This document shows, piece by piece, positions 9,168 through 17,946 of a stretch of DNA of 64,000 nucleotides. The DNA is from Bacteroidetes bacterium UBA2664 (lineage in GTDB: Bacteria > Bacteroidota > Rhodothermia > Balneolales > Balneolaceae): positions 72,169-136,168 of the forward strand of contig DEMS01000013.1 in NCBI GenBank assembly GCA_002359315.1, written 5' to 3'. A program made the position numbers and the translations under genes. Every line of letters starts with the position of its first letter. Within the stretch, counting starts at the first letter, position 1. A model generated the notes under the pieces. It made no database searches and was not told the origin of the DNA. It saw nothing but the letters and a program-made list of their open reading frames with translations.

Positions 9168-9488
9168 ATGGCTGTTAAAAAAACGGATAAAATAGGTGAA
9201 CCATACGATAAAACAGCAAATTTTGCCCGGGCATTAGCACATCCCGCAAGAGTAAAGATTGTGGAGCTGTTGTCCGAAGAGGATGCCATGACATGCGGAA
9301 TGATCACCAAACAGATACCCCTTTCCCAAGCAACCGTTTCTCAACACCTTAAAATTCTTCGGGATTCCAACGTGATCAACATGGAAAAGGATGGACTTAA
9401 ATCAATCTACTCTCTCAACTCTTCAACCGTCTCAGATGCACACTCGTTTATATACGCCCTTCTCAATCAATTGGTAAATCCACTTTAA
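9168..9488 (+). CDS. ArsR-family winged-helix transcriptional regulator
   Basis: 106 residues with a winged helix from about 18 to 90: FARALAHPARVKIVELL, then the recognition helix SQATVSQHLKILRD and the wing INMEKDGLKSIYSL. The classical ELCVCDL metal motif of ArsR is absent (here EEDAMTCGMITKQI with one cysteine), so it is more likely a metal-independent repressor of the kind found beside DinB or START/SRPBCC proteins. A perfect palindrome sits just upstream. Its neighbour on the opposite strand encodes a DinB protein. Confidence 0.88.
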   Translation: MAVKKTDKIGEPYDKTANFARALAHPARVKIVELLSEEDAMTCGMITKQIPLSQATVSQHLKILRDSNVINMEKDGLKSIYSLNSSTVSDAHSFIYALLNQLVNPL

Positions 9489-9646
9489 CAGAATCTTTCC
9501 GCCAAATAATGTGCCACTGTCCTATGCTAAAGCTTCGGACTGCCTATCAATAGTCGTCCTGGAATTAAGTTATCAAGTAGTTCAAGACGATCACTGTTTA
9601 CACAAAAAACTATTAATCAGTTAAATCGTCTGAAAATGATTTGCCC

Positions 9647-10168
9647 CTATCTGCCATAATCATCCTGTAACCTGACAATATCCTCCTCATCCGACAGTTG
9701 ATCCGGATCTGAATGCTGCCAAATTTCAGCTACAACCGCCCAATCATTTAAACCCACCAATCGGTGTCTCTCACCCTGATCCAATTGGATCACATCTCCC
9801 TTTTTAAGCACCTTAAGGTCACCTTGTTCATCCGTATCACTCGATATAACACCGACCTCACCCTCAGCAACTGTCCAAAGTTCTGATCTTCTATGATGGT
9901 ATTGCCATGATAGCCTTTGCTCAGGTTGTACCAGCAATATTTTTGGACTCAAGTGCAAGCTGGTATCTATCTTTCCGATTGAAGTTCCAGAAAAAAAATG
10001 ATCAATAAACGACCGGGTATAATCTGTATCTATCACAAAAAATCCGCCCCAAGGCCTGCTATCATCTTTTGATTCTATCTTGATCCCATTTTCATTCAGA
10101 GATTGTTCAATCTGTTGAAAAACAGCTCTCTTTTTTTCTTCTGTAATATTGGATTCTTTCATGAACAT
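9647..10168 (-). CDS. Cupin protein, mannose-6-phosphate isomerase type II-like
   Basis: 173 residues. After an N-terminal extension comes RPWGGFFV, as at the start of the type II phosphomannose isomerase cupin, then the core SWQYHHRRSELWTVAEGEVGV and KGDVIQLDQGERHRL. HHxxxxE and the later GERH histidine supply the expected metal ligands. It lacks the GDP-mannose pyrophosphorylase half of ManC, so it is either a free-standing isomerase or a sugar-binding cupin. A second ATG two codons in (10162) could be the start. No sugar genes are adjacent. Confidence 0.75.
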   Translation of the reverse strand: MFMKESNITEEKKRAVFQQIEQSLNENGIKIESKDDSRPWGGFFVIDTDYTRSFIDHFFSGTSIGKIDTSLHLSPKILLVQPEQRLSWQYHHRRSELWTVAEGEVGVISSDTDEQGDLKVLKKGDVIQLDQGERHRLVGLNDWAVVAEIWQHSDPDQLSDEEDIVRLQDDYGR

Positions 10169-10264
10169 TTTTCTGATGGTTATATTCCTCCCAGCAATCT
10201 GTAATAAATATAGGTCGATTTAGAAAGAAAAGAGAGATTAATTATAAAAAAGAGATGAGAAATA

Positions 10265-10633
10265 TCAGACTGCCAGTCTTAAACTGATCGATTCAATTGC
10301 AGACGAAAGAGATCTGAAATTCAACGGTTTGATCAGGTAGGCATCGTGTTGAGTTTCATTGGCTAATTCTCGATGATACTGATCTGAATTCGCTGTTGTG
10401 TATACGACTGAATGGGGGCGTTTTTCTTGCGCTATTCGAACAATATCAATCCCTGATAGATCAGAATCTAAATTAATGTCCACCAAGAGAAGATCAGGCT
10501 TAAATTCATCAATCAAATCTAACGCTTCTTTTGGAGTGTAAGCTTTTTGAATTTTAGAAAAACCCATCTTCTTAAGCATAACCTCAAGGGTTAGCGACAA
10601 AACTGCATTATCTTCAATGACTAAAACGCGCAT
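10265..10633 (-). CDS. Stand-alone response-regulator receiver protein (CheY-like)
   Basis: 122 residues, one receiver domain and nothing else. The acidic pair (IEDN), the phospho-acceptor Asp in LLLVDINLD, the Thr switch (VYTTAN) and the Lys (LIKPLN) are all in place, so it should be phosphorylated. No output domain and no adjacent histidine kinase is present, so its partner is unknown; it may take part in a phosphorelay. Confidence 0.92.
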   Translation of the reverse strand: MRVLVIEDNAVLSLTLEVMLKKMGFSKIQKAYTPKEALDLIDEFKPDLLLVDINLDSDLSGIDIVRIAQEKRPHSVVYTTANSDQYHRELANETQHDAYLIKPLNFRSLSSAIESISLRLAV

Positions 10634-10771
10634 GATTTATGCTTGATTTGTTAATTTACTCGAATAAGAATGGTATCTCTTCCTCGGATCGATTGCTATT
10701 ACAATTTAACAATAATTACAGGTCTAAATAAAGTCGAATCACGTTAGAATTTCTTAATTAACAATGTGTAA

Positions 10772-11920
10772 TCACCACTTTCCCTCACGAATTGGATAAC
10801 TGCCCAGAACTTTTAAGTATTGAGACTTTTTTTTCAATTTTAACAGGGTGTCTGCAATTCTGGGCTCATCTCTGTTGCCTTCTATATCAAGATAAAAAAG
10901 AGATTGCCATGGATGACCCATCCGGGGCCTGGATTCCAGCTTTGTCATATTGATTCCATTGTCTCCCAATAAATTAAGACAATTTAAAAGAGCGCCTTTT
11001 TCATCAACAGTCGCAAAGATCAGGGATGTTTTACAATTTAGCTGTGGATCACATTTGATACTCTCTTTTCCTACCACAACAAAACGGGTATAATTTTCAT
11101 CCTGATTGGCCAGATGACTTTTCAGTATCTGCAGTCCATAGATCTCAGCTGCATAGGAACTGGCAATAGCGGCTTGAGAGAGATCCGCATCATCGCGTAC
11201 TTTTCTCGCTGCCATCGCTGTGTCAAAATAGGTCTCAACATGACATCTGGGAAGGGATGATAAAAATTTACTGCACTGTGCGATGGCCTGTGGATGTGAT
11301 AAAATACGCCTTACATTTCCAATTTTTACCTCAGCAGGAGCCATTAAACAGTGATTGATGTGTAAAACTTCTTCTCCTGAAATATAAAGTTCTTTTTCAT
11401 TAAGAAGGTCATAGGTATCATTGATAGAACCCGCAGTCGTGTTCTCAATCGGCAATATAGATACATCCACTTCACCGCGTTCAACCGCGTCGGCAGCTTC
11501 TTCAAATCGAGTATATCCAATACACTCTACATGCTGATAGCGCTGTTCAAAATGCCTGATCGCCGCTTGGTGACTAAATGCCCCATCTGTTCCCTGATAG
11601 GAGACCCGAATGGACTTCGCTTTAGATTTCTCATTTTGATGATCCACCAATGCATGGGTCTGATATCTGACAGAATGCTGAATAATTTCCCGGAAAAGTT
11701 GTTCCAAAAAATAGGGATCCATCCCTGCTTCATGAGCTTTTCGGCGAATTTTGGCAAGCAGCTTATCTTCTCTCTCCGGATCACGAATCTCATCAGCTCT
11801 TTCCAGCTTCCCGGAGATTACTTGCTGGACAATTTTTTGCCGCTCTCCCAGTGCTTTCACTATTTTATCATCCAGCTGATCAATCATCTTTCGGATTTCG
11901 TCCAGTGACTCTGCAGACAT
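10772..11920 (-). CDS. pheA: PheA, fused chorismate mutase / prephenate dehydratase
   Basis: 382 residues with three parts: AroQ chorismate mutase (about 1-90; RKMIDQLDDKIVKALGERQK), prephenate dehydratase (about 105-280; YQGTDGAFSHQAA, LPIENTTAGSINDTYDLL, and the TRF motif in ENYTRFVVVG) and an ACT domain (about 290-375; ESRPRMGHPWQSLFY) that normally binds phenylalanine for feedback inhibition. It converts chorismate to phenylpyruvate. It lies 2 bp downstream of the AAA+ ATPase gene, the last member of a long leftward gene run; the connection is probably transcriptional only. Confidence 0.95.
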   Translation of the reverse strand: MSAESLDEIRKMIDQLDDKIVKALGERQKIVQQVISGKLERADEIRDPEREDKLLAKIRRKAHEAGMDPYFLEQLFREIIQHSVRYQTHALVDHQNEKSKAKSIRVSYQGTDGAFSHQAAIRHFEQRYQHVECIGYTRFEEAADAVERGEVDVSILPIENTTAGSINDTYDLLNEKELYISGEEVLHINHCLMAPAEVKIGNVRRILSHPQAIAQCSKFLSSLPRCHVETYFDTAMAARKVRDDADLSQAAIASSYAAEIYGLQILKSHLANQDENYTRFVVVGKESIKCDPQLNCKTSLIFATVDEKGALLNCLNLLGDNGINMTKLESRPRMGHPWQSLFYLDIEGNRDEPRIADTLLKLKKKSQYLKVLGSYPIREGKW

Positions 11921-11922
11921 TT

Positions 11923-13635
11923 CTATCGTACCGTTTCTTTTAATTTTTGAATCTGACTTAAAACTTTATTTCGGTCTAATTTACGATACCTTTCCGGCAG
12001 AAGCGATTTTGATGTGCACTCAGATACCGCAGCGAGTGTCTGTAACTGAACTTCTTCAGGATAGGTAGGAGGCAGAAAATCGGCAAAAACGAAATCCAGA
12101 ATATCCGGAGTAGTTTTTGCAAGGCCTTCAGAGGCTGTTTTAAATTTAGCACGTGTCAAGGCAGCTTCCATATCTGCACCGGAAAGGGTTAGCTCTCCCT
12201 TAAGAATAGATTTTGGAATATATTCTTCCGCCAATTCTAGTCCCGTTTTCTTTTTCATTGCATTAAAAAGCTCTATCCTTTCTGTTTCGTTATCAGGAGG
12301 GAATAGAGCGATATGCTCTTCAGCGCGTCCCTGTCTCTTTAAGTCAATCGGCATCAGATCGGGACGTGCAGTCATCAGAAACCAAATTATTCTGCCTCGA
12401 TTGGATGTATCACTCATAAATGTCGCAATCTGTGAAAAGACACGACTGGATACGCCACTATCCCCGGATGATGATCGATTGCCCAGATAGGCATCAGCCT
12501 CATCAATCATGACAGCAACCGGGGCCATCGCTTTTAACAGATTGAGTATTTTTTCAAGGTTACCTTCCGTAACACCCTGCCATTGACTCCTGAAGTTTTT
12601 AAGTTTTACCATCGGGATTCCAACTTCTCCGGAAAATTGTGTCACTAAATACGTTTTGCCGGTGCCGACAGGCCCACAAACTAAATACCCCATCGGGATC
12701 ACATCCCGACGTCCCATTTTCAGTGCCTGAATCGTCTGTCGCAAGTGAGTTTTTACTTTGGTATGACCCGCAACTCTGTCCAGATTGCCTTCACTCTGAA
12801 CAAATTCGAGCAACCCATATGCTTCAGCCTCAATAAGTTCTTTTTTAATTTCAGTTAACGACTCAAATGTGATCAACTCATTATTCTGACTGGCATTGGA
12901 AAGAATGCTTTTTATCTTCAAATAACCTAAACCGGCAGTCATTTGTGCCATAACCGGGATGGGTACTTTCGAAATTGTACTGTAAACTTCAGAATCACAC
13001 TCCTGTTGAATGTAGCTGAGTCTGCTCTTCTCATCCGGAAGGGGTATTCGGATTTCAGAAGAGTATGGGTTTTGAATCATTGTACGATTCAGGTCAGAGA
13101 GATTCTCTGTCAACAGAACGGTTGTGAAATCAGCCGCCAAAAACAGAGGATCATGAGCCCATTTTAATAGATAGACCAGTGAGTTTCGATCTTCTGATCC
13201 GGTACTGCCCGCTTCATTTGCAGGCACAATCGTTTCAGCAAAATCGATAATAAGCGCGACACTCTTTTTTTGATCCAGGCGTGAACGGAAATACTGCTCC
13301 AAAATATTAAATGCAGAAACCGGATCTTTGGGTAGTTTTTTAGCGTGTTCAGTACCGGCAATAGTATCCCTGCCGGTTAATGCCTGATTAAAATCCTGCT
13401 GTGATTTATGATCCCTGAAATAGATACCGGAGGCACGATCATAAAAAATGACAATCTCCCGAGCTCCAAAAAACTCTTCAGCCATAAAAGTTTTTAGGCG
13501 ATGGAACGTACTTCCTTCTTCTCTTTCAACCTGAACCAGATCATGGACATTGCCATGTATAATGAACTGATTCAGGGTTCTCCCTAAATATTTCTTGGCA
13601 AAATGTTGTGCCCAAACCGGATAATTCTCAATCAT
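11923..13635 (-). CDS. AAA+ ATPase with degenerate N-terminal lobe, in the PspA gene cluster
   Basis: 570 residues. The C-terminal half is a classical-clade AAA domain: Walker A GPVGTGKT (321-328), Walker B VAVMIDEAD (about 373-381), sensor-1 region MTARPD, and both arginines of the second region of homology (R434 and R437 in KRQGRAEEH). The N-terminal half (1-250) looks like a second AAA fold without a usable Walker A but with a Walker-B-like strand (VALIIDFAET), an arrangement reminiscent of Ycf46. No membrane segment. It shares a co-directional run with PspA, a PspA-like short protein and a membrane coiled-coil protein, which suggests it remodels membrane-bound assemblies; that is inference. 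Confidence 0.8.
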   Translation of the reverse strand: MIENYPVWAQHFAKKYLGRTLNQFIIHGNVHDLVQVEREEGSTFHRLKTFMAEEFFGAREIVIFYDRASGIYFRDHKSQQDFNQALTGRDTIAGTEHAKKLPKDPVSAFNILEQYFRSRLDQKKSVALIIDFAETIVPANEAGSTGSEDRNSLVYLLKWAHDPLFLAADFTTVLLTENLSDLNRTMIQNPYSSEIRIPLPDEKSRLSYIQQECDSEVYSTISKVPIPVMAQMTAGLGYLKIKSILSNASQNNELITFESLTEIKKELIEAEAYGLLEFVQSEGNLDRVAGHTKVKTHLRQTIQALKMGRRDVIPMGYLVCGPVGTGKTYLVTQFSGEVGIPMVKLKNFRSQWQGVTEGNLEKILNLLKAMAPVAVMIDEADAYLGNRSSSGDSGVSSRVFSQIATFMSDTSNRGRIIWFLMTARPDLMPIDLKRQGRAEEHIALFPPDNETERIELFNAMKKKTGLELAEEYIPKSILKGELTLSGADMEAALTRAKFKTASEGLAKTTPDILDFVFADFLPPTYPEEVQLQTLAAVSECTSKSLLPERYRKLDRNKVLSQIQKLKETVR

Positions 13636-13679
13636 CAGCTTCCTATGTCGAAATTTTAACAGTTATTGACCATCGGTTC

Positions 13680-14963
13680 TTATTCACCTGAATTGATAAT
13701 CAGTTTGATGGTTTCAAGTTTACTTTGAGTCGCTTTTAAAATGATAAAGGAATTTCCGAAAATCTGTAATTCTTCATTAATCTTGGGTATGCGGCCTATG
13801 TGATGAATGATATATCCGGCTACGGTTTCAAAATCACCCAGTGTCTCATCCAAAACAACTTCAGGATACTCATCTGTTAATTCATCCAATTCTACAGTCC
13901 CTGAAATTAAGTAGGTATTGTTAGAGATCTTCTTGATGATTTCATCATCTTTATCATACTCATCTTGAATGTCGCCAACCACCTCTTCAATTAAATCTTC
14001 AATTGTAACCATCCCCGCAGTCCCCCCATATTCGTCGATAACAATGGCGACTGAAATATTACTTTGACGAAATTCAGTGAGCAGATCTTTCGATTTTTTA
14101 CTGGATGGAATTAATTTGACCGGACGGATGATATCGGCGATGTTCTTTGGATAACCAAACATATCATACGCAAAAACAACCCCGATAATATCATCGATAG
14201 TGTCTTGATAGACCGGTATTTTTGAGTACCCGGATTCAATAAAAGCTCTGTTCAATTCTTCAACTGAAGCATTTTTTTCTACGGCTACGATTTCAGTTCT
14301 GGGTACCATTGTTTCCCGGACTCTCTTATTGGAAAGCTCCAGGACATTTTGAAGCAGTTCAGTATCGTCCTGATCAATTTCATGGCTTCCGCCACTCTCT
14401 GATAACTCCCGAAAAATAATCGCCATGTCATGAATACGATAGGCTTTTGAACTTTTTTCATTTTCAATCTTTAAAAATTTCACCAACAGGGCAGACATCC
14501 AATCGGCAATCAGGATCAATGGCCATAATATCCAGTTGGTAATTCGAAGCGGAAATGCGATCATTTTCACAAAAAAATCAGCTTGTGATCTGAAGATCGC
14601 TTTCGCAAGAATCTCTCCAAATATGAGAATAACCACAGAGGCAATAATTGTTTGAATGATCAAAACCGTTGATGAGAGTGGTTCTGCACTAAATAATTTA
14701 CTCCAAATGATGGCAATAGGTTCAGCCAGAAATATTGCCATAAGGGTAGCATATAAAACATTTACAATGTTGTTGCCTACCAATGTCGTGGTCAAAAAAC
14801 TTTCTGGATTTTTATTGAAAAAGTGAAGTGAACGACCCCGAATCGAATTTTTCCGTGACTCAATCTCCAGTTTAAGCTTATTTGCTGTAACAAATGCCAT
14901 CTCAGATCCTGAGAAAAAAGCACTTAATAAAACAACAATCACAATGTATAAAAGTTCGGGCAT
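13680..14963 (-). CDS. CNNM/CorC-family membrane protein (DUF21 + CBS pair + CorC_HlyC)
   Basis: 427 residues. CNNM transmembrane domain at about 1-170 with the starting motif SAFFSGSEMAFV and the NNIVN helix; CBS pair at about 215-330 (TMVPRTEIVAV, VIDEYGGTAGMVTIEDLIEE); CorC_HlyC domain at about 345-425. Proteins of this family transport Mg2+ or Co2+, or act as regulators gated by Mg-ATP; older annotations call them haemolysins. It lies 3 bp after the crotonase gene and 44 bp before the AAA+ gene on the same strand. Confidence 0.9.
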   Translation of the reverse strand: MPELLYIVIVVLLSAFFSGSEMAFVTANKLKLEIESRKNSIRGRSLHFFNKNPESFLTTTLVGNNIVNVLYATLMAIFLAEPIAIIWSKLFSAEPLSSTVLIIQTIIASVVILIFGEILAKAIFRSQADFFVKMIAFPLRITNWILWPLILIADWMSALLVKFLKIENEKSSKAYRIHDMAIIFRELSESGGSHEIDQDDTELLQNVLELSNKRVRETMVPRTEIVAVEKNASVEELNRAFIESGYSKIPVYQDTIDDIIGVVFAYDMFGYPKNIADIIRPVKLIPSSKKSKDLLTEFRQSNISVAIVIDEYGGTAGMVTIEDLIEEVVGDIQDEYDKDDEIIKKISNNTYLISGTVELDELTDEYPEVVLDETLGDFETVAGYIIHHIGRIPKINEELQIFGNSFIILKATQSKLETIKLIINSGE

Positions 14964-14966
14964 CTG

Positions 14967-15752
14967 TTAATTTCCTTTGAAGTCGGCATTACGTTTTTCA
15001 AGAAATGCATTTGTGCCTTCCCGAAAATCGTTTGTGTTACACAACTGCCCAAACAGAGTGGCTTCTTTTGTGTAACTATTGGTTGAATATACAGAATTAA
15101 TAGCTTCAATAGCTTTTTCAAGTGCAAGTGGGCCATTTTTGAGCATTTTTTCCGCAAGATTGACAGTGTATCCCATTGCATCAGCAGTCGATGCAACATG
15201 ATTGACCAACCCTATGTTGAGCGCCTCTTCGGCTTTGATGGGCTGTCCTGTTAAAATCATTTCCATTGCTTTTGACTTGCCGATAAGGTTTGGAAGTCTC
15301 TGAGTCCCCCCATAGCCGGGTATCAGGCCCAGAGAGACTTCCGGCAGGCCAATAAGGGCATTTTCCGTTGCAATGCGAATATGACAAGCCATAGCCAATT
15401 CAGCACCGCCACCAAGGGCATACCCGTTAATCAATGCGATAACCGGTTTATTAAAGGATTCAATTTGATCAAAAATAGCCTGTCCGGAAGCTGAAAGAGA
15501 TTCCCCTTGCTGTTTCGTCAAGGAACTCAATTCTTTGATGTCAGCACCGGCTACAAATGCCTTTTCACCGGCTCCGGTTATAATTAATACACCGGTTTTG
15601 GGGTCACTGCGAAGCATTTGGAACAGTTGATCCAGCTCATGTAGAACGGATCTGTTTAGAGCATTTAACTTATCAGGGCGATTTATCGTCAGGACCGATA
15701 CCCTATTTTGATTTTGTTCGAGTTTCAAAAATTCAAAATCAGAACTCTTCAT
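14967..15752 (-). CDS. Enoyl-CoA hydratase / crotonase-family enzyme
   Basis: 261 residues, the normal size. The oxyanion-hole region AFVAGADIKEL is followed by both catalytic glutamates, E118 in GGGAELAMAC and E138 in LPEVSLGLIPG, 20 residues apart as in rat crotonase. It should add water to trans-2-enoyl-CoA in the cytosol, in beta-oxidation or a crotonyl-CoA path. Its place between a PspA-type cluster and a CNNM gene, with 1 and 3 bp gaps, is unusual; no other fatty-acid gene is nearby. Confidence 0.9.
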   Translation of the reverse strand: MKSSDFEFLKLEQNQNRVSVLTINRPDKLNALNRSVLHELDQLFQMLRSDPKTGVLIITGAGEKAFVAGADIKELSSLTKQQGESLSASGQAIFDQIESFNKPVIALINGYALGGGAELAMACHIRIATENALIGLPEVSLGLIPGYGGTQRLPNLIGKSKAMEMILTGQPIKAEEALNIGLVNHVASTADAMGYTVNLAEKMLKNGPLALEKAIEAINSVYSTNSYTKEATLFGQLCNTNDFREGTNAFLEKRNADFKGN

Positions 15753-15753
15753 A

Positions 15754-16638
15754 TCAATTTGTTTTTTTTACTTTCTGCTCAGTCTCTTTTTTTAAAACTT
15801 CCGCTTCTTTTCGGAGTTGAGCTAACTCGAGTTCACGATCCATCTCTTCGAATCCGGGCAATAAACTCTGATCCAACTCTTCAATAATATGAGTTGTCTC
15901 TTCCATCTCCGATAGCAGATGATCGAGCTGATTTCCGACATCTTCAGCATTGGGCATGGTCATAGATTGTTCGTAGATAAATCGGATGGCATCCTCTATG
16001 GTTTCCAGGTGTGTTTCACAGATCAGATATTTCTCTTTGGCAACATCAAATTTGTTTAACCTTTTATTCAATATCTTCAGCCTTCGCTCCCTTGTTTTTT
16101 TGAGTGTTTCAGAATCTATAGACTCCATTTTGGTCTCTTGTTCTTCAACTTCATTTCGAATTTCTTCTTCAACTTCGGAGTTCATATAGATCTGAAACCG
16201 GCGATTCATATCAAGAAGAGTCAGATAAGTACTCAGTAGATCTTCCATCTTCTTCTCAATATGTTCCAGCATTCCTTTTGATGTATATGGAAGCGTATCA
16301 AAATTACCTTTGACTTCTTTTGTAATGTGTTTTAATACCAAAAATCTTTTTTGAGATCTGGTATCGAGCTGGTAAAAGAGCTGTTTATCCGTATTTTCAT
16401 CCGTCTCTTCTCTTCGTTTTTTCAGATGCACATTCTTTTGATAAGCAGGTAAACGGGGAACCACACCCAAATAGATGAGCTCCATTCCAAAAGTGAACGT
16501 GAGAATTGTATTGGATACAAGAGAGACATCACTCATCACCAGGGCAGCCACTGTTCCGGCTAATAGACAAACCAAATTTACCGGATGTAAAAAGGCCTCT
16601 TTTGTATAGTTATAACTCTGTTTTTTTTCTTTTACCAT
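15754..16638 (-). CDS. Two-TM membrane protein with long cytoplasmic coiled coil, PspA-associated
   Basis: 294 residues. After a short basic N-terminus come two hydrophobic segments (about 20-37, VNLVCLLAGTVAALVM; about 43-60, TILTFTFGMELIYLGVV) and then PRLPAYQK. The rest is charged and strongly helical, with predicted coiled coil from about 130 to 290. The shape suits an inner-membrane anchor with a cytoplasmic stalk. I know of similar genes beside PspA in related phyla but not of any function. The gene starts 2 bp after the short PspA-like gene. Confidence 0.6.
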   Translation of the reverse strand: MVKEKKQSYNYTKEAFLHPVNLVCLLAGTVAALVMSDVSLVSNTILTFTFGMELIYLGVVPRLPAYQKNVHLKKRREETDENTDKQLFYQLDTRSQKRFLVLKHITKEVKGNFDTLPYTSKGMLEHIEKKMEDLLSTYLTLLDMNRRFQIYMNSEVEEEIRNEVEEQETKMESIDSETLKKTRERRLKILNKRLNKFDVAKEKYLICETHLETIEDAIRFIYEQSMTMPNAEDVGNQLDHLLSEMEETTHIIEELDQSLLPGFEEMDRELELAQLRKEAEVLKKETEQKVKKTN

Positions 16639-16640
16639 AT

Positions 16641-17087
16641 CTACTCCTGATCGGCTTCACTATTTGAAGGCTTGGGATCGGGTTCTTTACCTCTTCCCAC
16701 TGTCTTATCAATTTTCATCTCCCTGGCCTGCTCTTCGATTTCACTGTAGAGCAGTCCCATCTCCAGCTTAATCTGTTTCAAAGACTCCCGGGCGTGTTCT
16801 TTTCTCAACTCCTCATCCATTATCTCTTGTTCTTCATCACTTTCCAAAAATCCTTCCATAGCAACATCAAGCCGGGCTTCGATATGACTCATTTTATCCC
16901 GAACATTGCCTAAAAAGTGATCTACGGATGAAAGGAGTTCATCTGTATTCATCTGATTCAAAGCTTCATTGACATTTTGAACATATTTTGAACGGCGCAG
17001 TTTCTCCTTGGTATCCCGGATTTTTCGGTAATGATCCTTATACTCCTCCTTCAGCCGTTCTCGTTCCTGTTCGCTTTTGTTGCTCAT
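16641..17087 (-). CDS. Short PspA-like protein lacking the N-terminal membrane helix
   Basis: 148 residues, all helical and charged. Aligned by eye, residues 35-111 follow the C-terminal part of the adjacent PspA: EALNQM versus ALESFEM, IEARLDVAMEG versus NEARMEIALES, and KLEMG versus KQEMG, with nearly equal spacing (39 versus 36 residues between EAR and EMG). It lacks PspA's amphipathic N-terminal helix and the long alpha1 hairpin. It sits 9 bp after pspA and 2 bp before the membrane coiled-coil gene, so the three are surely one operon. It may co-assemble with PspA; this is inference. Confidence 0.6.
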   Translation of the reverse strand: MSNKSEQERERLKEEYKDHYRKIRDTKEKLRRSKYVQNVNEALNQMNTDELLSSVDHFLGNVRDKMSHIEARLDVAMEGFLESDEEQEIMDEELRKEHARESLKQIKLEMGLLYSEIEEQAREMKIDKTVGRGKEPDPKPSNSEADQE

Positions 17088-17096
17088 TGAAATCTA

Positions 17097-17861
17097 TTAA
17101 GATTTTGTTTTTTCTTTACCGATGGTTTTTTGAGGTTCTTCTTTAGATGCGGTTTCATCTTCGATTTCAATCGTCTTCTCTTTTTTAGCCGGTGCAGTTT
17201 CTTTACCCATCTCTTGTTTGAACTGATTTACCAACTCCTGAGCGCGTAATTTTTCTGCATTTGCCTCAATTTCCATGGATTCAGTATCCACACTTTCCAA
17301 TGCAATTTCCATTCGGGCTTCATTTTTGGCAGTTCTCTCATTCAATCTGTTCACCATCTCTTGATGAGTCTGATCCAATCCGCCCATTTCAAATGACTCG
17401 AGTGCGTCGGCTACTTTGGCTTGCCACTCGGCACGTTCACTCGCCCGAAGTGCTTCTCTGGCTTCTTTAATCTTACGATCTTTTTCCCTCATAAAGGCTT
17501 GTTTTACCTTGATCGCTTTTTCATAAGCCTTATCGGCATATTCCAACTGTTGCTGTGATTGCTGCAAATTTTCCCGGAATTTCTCAAGCTGAAGAGCATA
17601 ACCTTGAGCTAAATCATCTCTATCGGCATTAATTGCAGCTTTTATTTTTGAAGTAATTTCTGAGATATTTCTCTCATACCGATCTACCTCTTTTCTGAGC
17701 ATGACAGAGTTTGCTTTAACAGTGGCAATATTCTCGTTCATCTGAGGAATCTGATCGTTCAGCTCACGAATATTTTGTTCAAGTATAAGTTTTGGATCCT
17801 CGATGGATGAAACTAATCCACCAAATAGTGACTTTATGGCTCTGATAAATCTATTAAACAT
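17097..17861 (-). CDS. pspA: PspA/Vipp1 (IM30) family envelope-stress protein
   Basis: 254 residues. The N-terminus MFNRFIRAIKSLFGGLV is an amphipathic membrane-binding helix, followed by the family core EDPKLILEQNIRELNDQIP and long coiled-coil helices to about 219. A low-complexity tail rich in Lys, Glu and Thr (220-254) replaces the Vipp1 helix alpha6. PspA polymerises on stressed membranes and is structurally an ESCRT-III homologue. No pspF or pspB/C is present; instead the downstream genes encode a short PspA-like protein, a membrane coiled-coil protein and an AAA+ ATPase. The upstream gap to the phosphorylase gene is 85 bp and could hold a separate promoter. Confidence 0.9.
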   Translation of the reverse strand: MFNRFIRAIKSLFGGLVSSIEDPKLILEQNIRELNDQIPQMNENIATVKANSVMLRKEVDRYERNISEITSKIKAAINADRDDLAQGYALQLEKFRENLQQSQQQLEYADKAYEKAIKVKQAFMREKDRKIKEAREALRASERAEWQAKVADALESFEMGGLDQTHQEMVNRLNERTAKNEARMEIALESVDTESMEIEANAEKLRAQELVNQFKQEMGKETAPAKKEKTIEIEDETASKEEPQKTIGKEKTKS

Positions 17862-17946
17862 AATCGTTTGGGTTATTGAGGTTGACTCATCGCTTTTCCG
17901 CGATATTCTATAAAGTTAATGGTTTTAGCAAATTTCGCAATGTTTA

